A stretch of DNA of 64,000 nt from Bacteroidota bacterium. GTDB taxonomy: Bacteria > Bacteroidota > Bacteroidia > Palsa-948. This document shows, piece by piece, positions 24,782-34,815 of this stretch. Each line of letters opens with the position of its first letter. The stretch's first letter is position 1. The DNA is taken from assembly GCA_016213435.1 (NCBI GenBank), contig JACRAL010000004.1, positions 1 to 64,000 of the forward strand, in the 5' to 3' direction. Under the pieces are notes generated by a model. The model did no database searches. It worked only from the letters and a program-made list of their open reading frames with translations, and had not been told where the DNA came from. The translations under genes were made by a program, and so were the position numbers.

Positions 24782-25489
24782 ATGAAAACACTATCAATAA
24801 TAATCCCCGCATACAACGAAGAGAAAACAATACATCTCATTCTTGACAAAGTGCTTGCTGTAAAACTGATGGGAGAGATGCAGAAAGAAATTGTCATTGT
24901 GAATGATTGCTCAAAGGATGCTACAAAAGAAGCCATTGAAAAATATATTGATTCTCATCCCGAACAGAAGTTTATCTTTTTCTCTCAACCGGTTAATAAA
25001 GGAAAGGGCGCAGCCATTCACAAAGGAATTGAAATTGCTTCCGGAGATTTTATTGTCATACAGGATGCTGATCTGGAATACAATCCGGAAGAGTATAACA
25101 TTCTTCTTAAACCAATCCTTGATGGCTTTGCCGATGTGGTGTATGGTTCCCGTTTCATGGGAGGAAATCCGCACCGCATTTTATTTTACTGGCACTCATT
25201 GGGAAATAAATTTCTTACGGCACTGTCCAATATGTTCACCAACCTGAACCTCACGGATATGGAAACCTGCTACAAACTTTTCCGCGCGGACATTATCAAA
25301 AATATTTCTTTGAAAGAAAAACGTTTTGGTTTTGAGCCGGAAGTAACGGCAAAAATTGCACGTATTCCGAACACACGGATTTACGAAGTGGGAATTTCCT
25401 ATTACGGAAGAACTTACGCTGAAGGGAAAAAAATAAACTGGCAGGATGGGGTAAGAGGACTATGGTGCATATTGAAATATAATTTTTAG
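24782..25489 (+). CDS. GT2 glycosyltransferase, dolichyl-phosphate-mannose-synthase-like
   Basis: Soluble or peripheral GT-A enzyme, probably transferring a sugar to a polyprenyl phosphate carrier. Seen: [13 protein letters not shown] at the start, [22 protein letters not shown], the metal-binding [12 protein letters not shown], and VYGSRFMGG. The 235 residues match the short DPM1 type without membrane helices. It is first in a run of four plus-strand genes; the FAD enzyme follows after 3 bp. The product would feed the membrane transferases of the island (inference). Confidence 0.92.
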   Translation: MKTLSIIIPAYNEEKTIHLILDKVLAVKLMGEMQKEIVIVNDCSKDATKEAIEKYIDSHPEQKFIFFSQPVNKGKGAAIHKGIEIASGDFIVIQDADLEYNPEEYNILLKPILDGFADVVYGSRFMGGNPHRILFYWHSLGNKFLTALSNMFTNLNLTDMETCYKLFRADIIKNISLKEKRFGFEPEVTAKIARIPNTRIYEVGISYYGRTYAEGKKINWQDGVRGLWCILKYNF

Positions 25490-25492
25490 TTT

Positions 25493-26917
25493 ATGAACAA
25501 AAAGGTAATAATTATAGGAGCAGGACCTGCAGGGCTCAGTTGTGCCTATAAACTTGCTGAAGCAGGATGTCAGGTTGAAGTTTTTGAAGCCAGTCCGCAT
25601 GTTGGCGGTCTTGCGAGAAGTTTTGATCTATGGGGACAGCGTGTCGATTGCGGACCTCACCGTTTTTTTTCACAAGATAAAATTGTTAATGACTTTTTTA
25701 AAGAAGTGGTTGGCAATGATTACACGATGATCGACCGACTCACCCGAATTTATTACAACAACAAATATTTCTTTTATCCGCTTAAACCTTTAAATGCATT
25801 TGCTAATCTCGGACCATTCACCGTGCTGCAGGTGCTTGTGAGTTATTTTTTTCAGCGACTTACTCCAATAAAAGACCCAAAAACCTTTGAGGAGTGGATA
25901 GTTAATCGTTTTGGAAAAAAACTTTTTGGAATATTTTTTAAGAACTATACGGAAAAACTCTGGGGAATTCCTTGTTCAAAGATCGATGCTGACTGGGCGG
26001 CACAACGGATTAAAAAACTTTCGTTATGGGAAGCCGTAAAAAATGCCTTTTTCGGAGATAAGGGGAAGAAACATAAAACTCTGGTTGACCAGTTCGCTTA
26101 TCCTAAAGGAGGAACGGGCATGATCTATGAGAAGATGAAAAATTTTGTGAAATCAAAAGGAGGAAAAGTTCACCAGAATGCTGCCGTGAAAAAAATTCTT
26201 AAAAATGAAAACGGTAATGTAAACGGAATTGAATTATCAAACGGAGAAAAGGTCTTTTCAGAATTTGTTGTTTCAACCATGCCGCTGACATTGATGGTGA
26301 AAGGACTTGATAATGTGCCGAAAGAAGTGATTGCAGCTTGTGATAAGTTATATTATCGTAATACCATCCTTGTTTATCTTGAAATTGACAGTACAACTCT
26401 TTTTCCTGATAACTGGATATATGTTCATGATCCAAAAGTGCAGCACGGGCGTATCACTAATTTCCGCAATTGGGGCATTTCGCTTTATGGTGATAAAAAA
26501 ACAACCATTCTTTGTTTGGAATATTGGTGCTTTGAAAAGGATGAAGTCTGGACAATTGACGATAAGCATCTTTCGGAACTTGCAAAAACAGAAGTGAAGA
26601 AAATAAAACTTGTTCCGCAGGATGCAGTTATTCTTAATTCATTTGTCATGCGTCTTTCGAGATGTTATCCGGTATATGAAATCGGTTATGAAAAACATCT
26701 TGAAATAATACAGGAATATGTGAACAGCATTCCGAATATATTAGCCATTGGAAGATACGGTGCATTCAAGTATAACAATCAGGATCACTCCATTTTAATG
26801 GGACTTCTTGCTGCACGCGAAATCATTACGGGTAAAAAGCAAAATCTCTGGGATATAAATACCGATACCGAGTACCAGGAAACTCAGGAAGTTTTGGAAA
26901 CGGGATTGGATAGATAA
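25493..26917 (+). CDS. FAD-dependent oxidoreductase, UDP-galactopyranose-mutase-like
   Basis: N-terminal Rossmann motif VIIIGAGPAGLSCAYKLAEAG (about 4-24), the FAD motif ASPHVGGLARSFDLWGQRVD and DCGPHRFFSQD, and a C-terminal IGRYGAFKYNNQDHSILMGL typical of the NAD(P)-binding UGM/protoporphyrinogen-oxidase-like group found in glycan clusters. The reaction may be sugar ring contraction or oxidation of a carrier-linked sugar; this cannot be decided from sequence. It lies 3 bp downstream of the GT2 gene and 38 bp upstream of the next membrane protein. Confidence 0.88.
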   Translation: MNKKVIIIGAGPAGLSCAYKLAEAGCQVEVFEASPHVGGLARSFDLWGQRVDCGPHRFFSQDKIVNDFFKEVVGNDYTMIDRLTRIYYNNKYFFYPLKPLNAFANLGPFTVLQVLVSYFFQRLTPIKDPKTFEEWIVNRFGKKLFGIFFKNYTEKLWGIPCSKIDADWAAQRIKKLSLWEAVKNAFFGDKGKKHKTLVDQFAYPKGGTGMIYEKMKNFVKSKGGKVHQNAAVKKILKNENGNVNGIELSNGEKVFSEFVVSTMPLTLMVKGLDNVPKEVIAACDKLYYRNTILVYLEIDSTTLFPDNWIYVHDPKVQHGRITNFRNWGISLYGDKKTTILCLEYWCFEKDEVWTIDDKHLSELAKTEVKKIKLVPQDAVILNSFVMRLSRCYPVYEIGYEKHLEIIQEYVNSIPNILAIGRYGAFKYNNQDHSILMGLLAAREIITGKKQNLWDINTDTEYQETQEVLETGLDR

Positions 26918-26955
26918 TTATAAAAAGTACAAACTCGGATTAATACGTTTATTCA

Positions 26956-28545
26956 ATGAAACAAAGATTCTTTAAGAATATAAGTAAATACGACATCATT
27001 TTTATTGTATTGTTTATTCTGATTTGTTTTTTTTACCAATTTCATAATATTATTGGCCTCAGGCCTGAAAGCATTCATCAGTGGAGACAGACAATATGCA
27101 CCTCTATAGAATTGAATTATTATCTGCACGGGATGAATTTTTTTCGTCCGGAAGTTCACCACTTGTTCAGTGATGGCGGAACATCAGGCCAGTCCTTGGC
27201 AGAATTTCCTATTCTTTATTACATAAATGCAGTGTTGTGGAAAATATTTGGCGTGAGTGAAGCCATCCCAAGAATTGTAAATATTATAATTTATTTTTTC
27301 GGTTTATTTTTTTTATTTAGATTTCTTTCAAGGGTCTTGTCGCCTGTATGGTCTCTGCTTATATGTATACTATGCTTCACCTCTCCAGTTTTTGTTTTTT
27401 ATGGATTTGGGTATTTGGTTGACATTCCGGCTTTCTCCATCTGTCTTATCAGTATTTATTTTTTCTTCAATTATTATGAATTAGGAAAACGAAAAGACCT
27501 TTATTTATTTTTATTTTTTTCCCTTTTAGCTATTTTGCTGAAAATAACGGTCAGTATTTTTTTTCTTTCTATACTGGGGATTTTTATTTTTCAAAAGTTT
27601 AAAATTATTGAATTGAGAGAGAAGGGTTTAAAAAATCCGTTGCGTGATATTTTCCTTTTTTTATCCGTATTGCTCATTGTAGCAGGATGGTATGCTTATG
27701 CGAGGTATTTCGATACCATTCATGGAGGATGGTATACCATTAATGATATTTTTCCTATATGGGATTTAGATAGGGCAGGTATCAGAGAGGTATTAAAAAA
27801 GTTTTTCGAAATACAATTTTATCAATTTTTTATCCCGTTAACAACTTTTCTATTGATTTTTTTATTCATTGGAATTATCTTGTTGTACAAAAAAACCGAT
27901 AAAATATATTTTATTTTTTCAATGATGCTTGCGTTCGGATCTTTAGTGTATGCAGTAATGTGGTTTAAGGTATGGAATGTGCATGATTATTATCTCTTTT
28001 TATTTTTATTGCCGGCCTTGTTTGTCATCATCACTTTTCTGGATTACCTAAAGAAACACCAATCCGAAATATTCTATTCAAAAAAGATTCAAATAATAGC
28101 TGCTTTGTTTGTCTTATTGAATGTATGGTATTGCAGAAATAACATTCGCATGAGGTATGGTATAAAAACAACGGAAATTCCTTTCATGGCAACAAAAGCA
28201 GAAATAGAATTATGGAGCTGGTTCAGTTGGGATTACAGCAATACGCTTAAACCTCTCGAAACAATTGAAACCTATAATCGTTCACTGGGAATTTCCCCAG
28301 ATGATCCTGTAATTTCCATCCCTGATAAAAGCATATGTATTACATTATATTTAATGAATCAAAAAGGATGGACTGAGTTTGGCAATCATTTTTATGAGAA
28401 AGATGATATTTCAGAAAAAATAAAAATAGGAGCGAAATACCTCATTCTTAACGATTCCACTCATGTTCACAATCCTTTCATAAATCCTTATACAAAACAT
28501 AAAATAGGACAGTATAAAAACATTTTTATTTATAGTTTAAGGTAA
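26956..28545 (+). CDS. ArnT/PMT-like GT-C membrane glycosyltransferase
   Basis: A 529-residue protein with an N-terminal helix, a large first loop carrying ESIHQWRQTICTSIELNYY and LAEFPILYYINAVLWKIFG, then about ten helices and a periplasmic C-terminal segment. The WRQT and EFP features match the GT-C enzyme at 15336. It probably moves a sugar from a polyprenyl-phosphate donor to a periplasmic acceptor. Codons are very rich in T/A, partly due to hydrophobic residues. The next gene starts 1 bp after its stop. Confidence 0.82.
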   Translation: MKQRFFKNISKYDIIFIVLFILICFFYQFHNIIGLRPESIHQWRQTICTSIELNYYLHGMNFFRPEVHHLFSDGGTSGQSLAEFPILYYINAVLWKIFGVSEAIPRIVNIIIYFFGLFFLFRFLSRVLSPVWSLLICILCFTSPVFVFYGFGYLVDIPAFSICLISIYFFFNYYELGKRKDLYLFLFFSLLAILLKITVSIFFLSILGIFIFQKFKIIELREKGLKNPLRDIFLFLSVLLIVAGWYAYARYFDTIHGGWYTINDIFPIWDLDRAGIREVLKKFFEIQFYQFFIPLTTFLLIFLFIGIILLYKKTDKIYFIFSMMLAFGSLVYAVMWFKVWNVHDYYLFLFLLPALFVIITFLDYLKKHQSEIFYSKKIQIIAALFVLLNVWYCRNNIRMRYGIKTTEIPFMATKAEIELWSWFSWDYSNTLKPLETIETYNRSLGISPDDPVISIPDKSICITLYLMNQKGWTEFGNHFYEKDDISEKIKIGAKYLILNDSTHVHNPFINPYTKHKIGQYKNIFIYSLR

Positions 28546-28546
28546 C

Positions 28547-30400
28547 ATGAAAAATAAAAATTCATTTTTTATTTTTTTTCTTATCTCGCTTTCCATTGTA
28601 TTTTTAAATTTCAGAGAGCCGTCCAATAACCTGATAGTCTGGGATCAGTTTGGCTATTATTTATACTTGCCGCTAACTTTTATCTATCATGATTTGGGAA
28701 TAAAAGATTTCTCAGTGGTTGATATGCTGATGCATAAATACCAGCCCATTACTGTTTTTTACCAAGGAATTCAATTAGACAATGGCGGCTGGGTGTTGCG
28801 TTACACCATGGGATTAGCTATTCTTGATAGTCCTGCTTTTTTTACGGGACATTTATTTGCCTATTTGCTGAACTACCCCATGGACGGATTTTCTCTTCCT
28901 TATCAATATGCCTTACTCTGTTGGAGCATTGTTATTTTGCTGACAGGACTGTATTATCTTCGTCTTATACTTCTGCATTTTTTCTCTGACAAACTTGCTG
29001 CATTTATTTTATTGATATTATGTTTTGGCACAAATTTTCTGATTATGTCAACACATGAAGGGATTCTCCTTGTAAATTCTTACTTATTTACTTTGTTTGC
29101 AATTATGCTTTGGCACACCATTAAGTGGCATGAGAAACATTACTTGTCCTCAGCCATCATTCTTGGAATTACGCTTGGATTAGCTGCGTTGACCAGACCA
29201 ACAGAAATTATGTATGCAATCATTCCTTTTTGCTGGGGTATAAAAGCACCCAAAGAGATAAGTCAGAAAATAAAAATCTTTCTCAATGAATACCGTTTTC
29301 ATGCAATCATCATGTTCGGACTTATGATCTGCATCGGTTCATTTCAACTTTTTTATTGGAAAAAAGTAACCGGAAATTTCTTTTATGATAGTTATGGAGC
29401 TAATGCCGGGGAGGGTTTTGATTTCCAAACGCCCTATACACTGCAATTTCTTTTCAGTTATCGCAAAGGGTGGTTGGTATATACTCCACTCATGTTGTTT
29501 TCAATTATAGGGTTTATTTTTTTGTACAGAAACAAACGCGAAATCTTTTGGGCAAGTCTGATCTTTTTTAGTGTGTTTTTGTATGTGGTTTCGTCCTGGA
29601 CGTATTGGTGGTATGCCTCTTGTTTCAGCCAGCGGACAATGATGCAGGTCTATCCTTTGCTTGCTGTTTCGCTGGGTTTTTTTATCCAATGGATTTGGAG
29701 AAATAAATTTATAGTTAAAGCTGTAACAGTTACGCTGATATTTTTATTTATTGCACTTAATATATTGCAGAGCTGGCAATATAAAAAAGGAATTATTTCC
29801 GGAGAGAGAATGACCAAAAAATACTATTGGTCTGTTTTCTTGAAAACAACTTTGCCGAAAGGGGCTGATGAATTATTGCTTGTAGAGCGCAATCCGGATT
29901 CAATTCCGATTTTGAAAGAAGACAATATACATAGGAAACAAAATGTTTTTAGCAAGAACTTTACAAATGAAGAGAAAGCGGTTAAGCAGATTGCGCTTCA
30001 CGATACAACAATAAATTTTCCCGACAAGGTTTATATAATAGATTCAACGGCTGAATTTTTTAATGTCTATGATATTCCTTATTTCGAATTGACAGATAAA
30101 TATTATGCATGGCTGCAGGTAAAGACAAAAGTAATGGCATTATCGCCCGAAAAAAAAATGGATGCTTTTATTGTAATTACATTTTTACATAAAGATAAAT
30201 CATACCGATATATGGCCTATCCCATTAAAAATGATTCCTCGCTCGCTTATAAATGGAGCGAAGTAAACGTGAGTTATTTAACTCCTGAGATAAGATCAAA
30301 AACCGACAGGGTGCAAATATATATTTGGAACAGAGGGAAGAGCAGTTTTGCAATAGATACGATCAATATTGAGAAGTTTGAACCCATTGAGAACCCATGA
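28547..30400 (+). CDS. Multi-helix membrane protein with C-terminal beta domain (paralogue A)
   Basis: 617 residues. After an N-terminal helix the first loop has LIVWDQFGYYLYLPLTFIYHDLG, then nine or so helices (to about 420) with WTYWWYASCFSQR, and a soluble C-terminal domain (about 470-617) ending in VQIYIWNRGKSSFAIDTINI. The layout and an Asp in the first loop suggest a GT-C fold fused to a beta-sandwich; the catalytic role is inference. Close relatives are encoded at 35806 and, more distantly, 30421 and 32330. It converges with the 30421 gene (20 bp gap). Confidence 0.78.
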   Translation: MKNKNSFFIFFLISLSIVFLNFREPSNNLIVWDQFGYYLYLPLTFIYHDLGIKDFSVVDMLMHKYQPITVFYQGIQLDNGGWVLRYTMGLAILDSPAFFTGHLFAYLLNYPMDGFSLPYQYALLCWSIVILLTGLYYLRLILLHFFSDKLAAFILLILCFGTNFLIMSTHEGILLVNSYLFTLFAIMLWHTIKWHEKHYLSSAIILGITLGLAALTRPTEIMYAIIPFCWGIKAPKEISQKIKIFLNEYRFHAIIMFGLMICIGSFQLFYWKKVTGNFFYDSYGANAGEGFDFQTPYTLQFLFSYRKGWLVYTPLMLFSIIGFIFLYRNKREIFWASLIFFSVFLYVVSSWTYWWYASCFSQRTMMQVYPLLAVSLGFFIQWIWRNKFIVKAVTVTLIFLFIALNILQSWQYKKGIISGERMTKKYYWSVFLKTTLPKGADELLLVERNPDSIPILKEDNIHRKQNVFSKNFTNEEKAVKQIALHDTTINFPDKVYIIDSTAEFFNVYDIPYFELTDKYYAWLQVKTKVMALSPEKKMDAFIVITFLHKDKSYRYMAYPIKNDSSLAYKWSEVNVSYLTPEIRSKTDRVQIYIWNRGKSSFAIDTINIEKFEPIENP

Positions 30401-30420
30401 TCAGTAGAATGACATAGAGA

Positions 30421-32283
30421 TCATTCCTTTCCCCGAATAATTTCGAATCTCAGATTATCTATAAAAATTTCTTTTTGAGTATTGTTATTCCAAACGTATG
30501 TCTCAAAAATATCTCTCCAGTCCCGTATCGTATCTAAAGGAAGAGTAACTGCGATGGTGCTCCACTTTCTGGGATCGGGATACACAGAGTTCATATTGAT
30601 TGCACGGAAAAAATAAACCCCGGTATCGCTTTTCAGTAAGATTACAAGCATGTGGGTTTCATTGGCAGAAATGTTTTCGGGTAAGAAAAACTGTACAGAC
30701 GCAATCGCCTCTCTGGCATTGCCGCGTAAGATATCCGAAGCCTGCATGGAAATGGCAGGTGAAAATGCTTTCTGATCCTTTAATACATAAGAGTGTTTGC
30801 TGCCTCTTGCTGCTATTGTAGAATAATAAATGCTGTCATTGTTATAGGGAACATTTTCGAAATCGTATTCTTGCGTGATATCATAAATATTTTTTTTGTC
30901 TTCATAAAATTCACTCAGGCCATTTTTAGCTCTTTCAGTATTGGGGATTTGCAAACTATTCCACCATTCACCGGGTACTTCGGTTTTTAAAAAACTAATC
31001 CAATACGACTTTTTAGTCATGCTGTCAAAATGCAGTCCTACGTGTTCAAATTGAAATTCCTGAAAAATATTTAGTGCAATAAGAAGAAAAGAAATTATGA
31101 TAATGGGTATTTTAAAAAGAAGTTTTTTTCTCAGAAAAAAATCATAGAAAGCAGCCATTGGAATTGCCAGCGCGCCATATAATTCAACATAAGCCCTCAA
31201 TCCAAATCCCCCAAACCACCAGCACCACCAGCTATGGATTATATAAACCATGAAAGCAAAGAACAGCAGAATAGATAATTTCATGTCCTTTACTTTTTCT
31301 TTCATAAAGAAAAATCCGGCCAGTGCAAAAATCATAATCGGAGTATAAAGCAGCCAACCGTTACGGTAACCAAACCATCCTTGTATAATATGAGGGTTTT
31401 CGAAGAAAAAACTTTCTCCGGTATATGAAAAGTAGAACCAGTTTCCGGTGATGTATTTCCAGTAAATCAATTGCGGAATTCCGGGAAGCAAGAAAAAAAT
31501 AATTACAATTAAAAGTTGCCATTTATTAATTAAAAGGAATTGAAGTTTTTCTCTGTATAATTTCAAGTTCCTTATTCCATATAATAATGGAATCAAAATA
31601 CAGATAATCATTGTCGGTTTCATCAAGGTAAGCAACCCACCGGTGAGACCTAAAAGAATAGACATTTTAAAATCTGGTTTTTGATGCCATGTGTCAATTG
31701 CGAATAGATAAACACACAACACAGCAAAAAGATACGCATGCGCCATCAGCGCTCCTCCAGTTGAATAATATAAAAGATTAGTGCCGAAAAAAACTGAAAG
31801 AATGGTTAAAGCAATAACTGCATCTGAAAAATAGAGGAGTAAAAGTTTACGCAAAAAAATAAATCCAAGGATCACGTAAAATAAAGTTCCGATTTGCAGA
31901 AATAACTGATAGGGGAAAGAATATCCATCCTGAGGTTCGCCCGAAATGCCTGCGTAAATATGCCCAAGAAAAAAGAAGGGAGCATACAAATAACTTACGC
32001 CCATGGTGGTTTTAATCACTCTGCCTCCGTTGGGAGCATGTTCGGGCCAATATTTAAAAGCAAAAAATCCGGGATCCTTATCTGGAAAATGTAAAGTAAT
32101 ATCATGATAAATGAATACTGCAGGCAAATAGCCATAAAAAGAAACAACATCCCATACAATAGGATTTTTTTTAGCCCTGTCATAATTGTAAAAAGAAAAA
32201 ACCCAATAAAAAACAATAAGTAAAAGACAAATTTTACTTAGAATATTCTTTTGAAATGTTTTTAAAAACAAGAAACGTTGCAT
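30421..32283 (-). CDS. Multi-helix membrane protein with C-terminal beta domain (paralogue B)
   Basis: 620 residues. First loop PIVWDVVSFYGYLPAVFIYHDI, then a polytopic region containing WWCWWFGGFGLRAYVELYG, and a C-terminal soluble domain ending in FETYVWNNNTQKEIFIDNLRFEI. The motifs WD..YLP.FIYHD and the YxWNN...IDNLxxE ending are shared with the proteins at 28547 and 35806, so these are paralogues. Likely a GT-C-type transferase or a related glycan-handling membrane enzyme. On the minus strand, 46 bp downstream of the 32330 gene. Confidence 0.76.
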   Translation of the reverse strand: MQRFLFLKTFQKNILSKICLLLIVFYWVFSFYNYDRAKKNPIVWDVVSFYGYLPAVFIYHDITLHFPDKDPGFFAFKYWPEHAPNGGRVIKTTMGVSYLYAPFFFLGHIYAGISGEPQDGYSFPYQLFLQIGTLFYVILGFIFLRKLLLLYFSDAVIALTILSVFFGTNLLYYSTGGALMAHAYLFAVLCVYLFAIDTWHQKPDFKMSILLGLTGGLLTLMKPTMIICILIPLLYGIRNLKLYREKLQFLLINKWQLLIVIIFFLLPGIPQLIYWKYITGNWFYFSYTGESFFFENPHIIQGWFGYRNGWLLYTPIMIFALAGFFFMKEKVKDMKLSILLFFAFMVYIIHSWWCWWFGGFGLRAYVELYGALAIPMAAFYDFFLRKKLLFKIPIIIISFLLIALNIFQEFQFEHVGLHFDSMTKKSYWISFLKTEVPGEWWNSLQIPNTERAKNGLSEFYEDKKNIYDITQEYDFENVPYNNDSIYYSTIAARGSKHSYVLKDQKAFSPAISMQASDILRGNAREAIASVQFFLPENISANETHMLVILLKSDTGVYFFRAINMNSVYPDPRKWSTIAVTLPLDTIRDWRDIFETYVWNNNTQKEIFIDNLRFEIIRGKE

Positions 32284-32329
32284 ATGGATCTTGAAAAGGT
32301 TTATTTGGTTTAAGTTTTTCTTTTAGAAT

Positions 32330-34297
32330 TTATTTCAATCCTAAATATTTCAATTGTAAATCGTCTACATAAAAATTTCTTCTGCCTTTATTCCAAAAGT
32401 AAAAATTAAGTATAAAGTCTTCGTTTAATTCGTTAGGAAATAAAATGCGTTTTATTTCACAGGCATTCCATGTATTGTCATTCATTTTCCCATTGATCTT
32501 TTCTCCATGCCAGAAAATGGTTTTGTTGCCGTTCTTTATTTCAATTACAGGGATTATCTCTTTTGTGGAATCACTAGAAAAGAATTTAAAATTAATTTGA
32601 ATCATCCTCAAAGATGAAAAGTTTTTGATTTCATTTATTTTTTTTGAAAACATAGGCCCGAATTCTTTTTCTGTTGTATATTTTAAGGACATTTCACCTG
32701 AAACACATTTTTCATTTGTTAACAAAGATGTGTCAACCGGCTTATTAGAATCAAAATTAAAAGTTTCCGAATCTATTTCTCGGAGATTATCAATCGGACC
32801 AAAATCTGTTATCAATTCAGGAGCGATTGAATCATGCGTGGAAGTATCGTGATTTTTATTTTTCATAAAAATCCAGGATTCAAATGCGGGAAAATCAAGA
32901 TAATATTTATAATATTTCAACGGAATAAAGTTTGTATCCTTTTTCAATAAATCGAGCGGTAAATTTCCTTCTTGTGGTGCGTAATGTGAATCCCACACTA
33001 TCAGCGTGCTGTCAGGCAGCAAGTTAAGAGAGTCTTTATCTAATGACCAAAGCAGTGTCGATTTTTTATTGTCGAATGGATCAATATCTGAAACAACAGC
33101 AAGAAATGGATGCAAGTAACAGACTCTGTTAACCTTTGAAAATGTTTTGTTGATCCATCCACCGGCTTCTTTTATCACAACTTGTTCTGAATTCAAATGA
33201 AAAGGATAATATGATTGTTGAAAAGGAGTTTGAATTATAAACCACAATATTATTGCAACAGACATTATCTTCAGATAGCGATAGTGTTTAAATAGGAAAA
33301 AGAAAATTAAGTTAATGCCCATTAAGGAAATTAATGAAGCGGAGGGAATAAGTGTTGTCATATATCGCAACATTCCGAGATTCGTAAAAATATCAGGCAT
33401 CCAGTAAAGCAATGAATGCAGCAAAAGGCAATCGAAAAAACTGCCAAAAATTAAAAATAATATTTCGGGAAGAAAATCAGTTTTTGATTTCTTAGATAGA
33501 AAAGAAAATATGAAATAAATGCTGGTACAAATTCCAAGTATTAACAAAGCGGAATAAACAGTTCCCCAGATTTCATCATAATGTTTTACAAAATGCAAAA
33601 ACTCTCCTTTTTGGCCTTCATACCCTACTTCGGTGATAGAATAATTTTGAGTGATCACCCAAAATAAATCATGGTAATAAAAATATCCGATTACAGAATA
33701 AGAAATGAAAGCAAAAAATAAAAAAGGGATAGAAAAAAATTGTTTTCTTATAAGTAAAACAAGTGCAATTAAAGGGAGAACTACGTATGCTTCGGGTCTG
33801 ACAAATGGAATGAAGGAAGCAGCAATTGCTCCCCAAAGGAATTTATTTTGAAAAATAAGCCATACTGAAAACATGAAAAGGAAACCGAAAAATATTTCCG
33901 TAAGGCCGGAATTGATTAATGCAAAATAAATAGGAGAGAAAAATATATATGCCGGAATTGACCAAGCAAAATCAAGATTTATTTTCTGAGCAATCTTATA
34001 GCAAAAAAAAGATGTGCCGGCTGCACACAGCGCTTGAAATACAATTGCTCCGTTCATTCCGAATTGCATAAAAGGCGAACTCACCAATGTAAAGAATGGC
34101 TTTCCCCACATATCTAAAAAAAGCCGCGGATGTTTCCATGAATAATGCGCAATAAGATAATGCTGAATGCCATCGCCTGTATCAAAAGTGGCGTTAGCGG
34201 AAATGTTTATGCAAACAACAGTAATAAAAGAAATGAAAAGAAGCGAATAGAAAAATATTCTTTCAGTTTTATAATTCAATGAAGGAACTGTATTCAC
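32330..34297 (-). CDS. Multi-helix membrane protein with C-terminal beta domain (paralogue C)
   Basis: 655 residues. The first loop TFDTGDGIQHYLIAHYSWKHPRLFLDMWGKP differs from the WD-YLP group and recalls other PMT_2-like transferases, with a DG pair as possible catalytic acid. About ten helices run to about 390. The C-terminal region (about 480-655) ends in FYFWNKGRRNFYVDDLQLKYLG, matching the beta domain of the other three proteins. So the same C-terminal domain is joined to a different membrane module. It is the first gene of the minus-strand pair 32330/30421. Confidence 0.76.
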   Translation of the reverse strand: MNTVPSLNYKTERIFFYSLLFISFITVVCINISANATFDTGDGIQHYLIAHYSWKHPRLFLDMWGKPFFTLVSSPFMQFGMNGAIVFQALCAAGTSFFCYKIAQKINLDFAWSIPAYIFFSPIYFALINSGLTEIFFGFLFMFSVWLIFQNKFLWGAIAASFIPFVRPEAYVVLPLIALVLLIRKQFFSIPFLFFAFISYSVIGYFYYHDLFWVITQNYSITEVGYEGQKGEFLHFVKHYDEIWGTVYSALLILGICTSIYFIFSFLSKKSKTDFLPEILFLIFGSFFDCLLLHSLLYWMPDIFTNLGMLRYMTTLIPSASLISLMGINLIFFFLFKHYRYLKIMSVAIILWFIIQTPFQQSYYPFHLNSEQVVIKEAGGWINKTFSKVNRVCYLHPFLAVVSDIDPFDNKKSTLLWSLDKDSLNLLPDSTLIVWDSHYAPQEGNLPLDLLKKDTNFIPLKYYKYYLDFPAFESWIFMKNKNHDTSTHDSIAPELITDFGPIDNLREIDSETFNFDSNKPVDTSLLTNEKCVSGEMSLKYTTEKEFGPMFSKKINEIKNFSSLRMIQINFKFFSSDSTKEIIPVIEIKNGNKTIFWHGEKINGKMNDNTWNACEIKRILFPNELNEDFILNFYFWNKGRRNFYVDDLQLKYLGLK

Positions 34298-34387
34298 TTG
34301 ATCGTATAAGTATTAATTTTTTAAATGCTATTTATGAAACTATAATGCAAGCCGAATCCAAACAATTCTTTTGTCTTGACATCACTA

Positions 34388-34456
34388 TTAAAATCTAAGA
34401 AGTCCGTATTTAAGGATGGTTTTAAGAATTCTTAATCCATCTGAATTTCTTAATTT
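34388..34456 (-). pseudogene. 3' end relic of a second GT2 gene
   Basis: Positions 34403-34456 match 34834-34887, the 3' end of the intact GT2 gene, at 53 of 54 bases. Read on the minus strand it ends in KTILKYGLLRF and a TAA stop (34390-34388). The similarity breaks off abruptly at 34457. This is the tail of a deleted or recombined paralogue. Confidence 0.75.
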
Positions 34457-34537
34457 TAGTAAATCTATATCCTAAATTATGAAACTTTCGTTATGAGCAA
34501 ATAAAAATATATTAGACTTCTTCGGGAAATAGGGGTT

Positions 34538-34756
34538 TTGAAAAATCAAACAGATGGTTATCAGCAAGATAGTTTGAATTTCCGAAAATGTCTATTCTTC
34601 TTTCTCAGCGGATGGATTTCAGCCCTCTCTACTACAGAGGCGACTACCACTATTTCTGGATTGGAAAGCGGAAAGCGTTACTGGTTTCGCCACCGTTCCA
34701 TTCTGCCTGGAAGCCCTGCTCCTTATGATGGTCCAATAGACCTCATTGTGCAGTAG
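34538..34756 (+). pseudogene. Fragment of a fibronectin-III-type domain gene
   Basis: An open frame of 72 codons with no ATG (the first usable codon is TTG). Its second half reads TTISGLESGKRYWFRHRSIL then DGPIDLIVQ and stop, which is the last strands of a fibronectin type III domain as found at the end of Bacteroidota surface proteins. The first half has no such pattern. It is followed by a strong terminator, so this looks like the preserved 3' end of a gene whose body is lost. Confidence 0.6.
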
Positions 34757-34782
34757 TGTGTTGTTTGCCAGAAGGTAAACAG

Positions 34783-34815
34783 AAAGGCGGGAGTGGTTTA
34801 CCCGCCTTTTATTTT
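34783..34815 (+). terminator. Rho-independent terminator
   Basis: AAAGGCGGG (34783-34791) and CCCGCCTTT (34801-34809) form a 9-bp stem with a 9-base loop, followed by TATTTTTTA. It ends the fibronectin-type relic and probably also serves the convergent GT2 gene. Confidence 0.85.
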
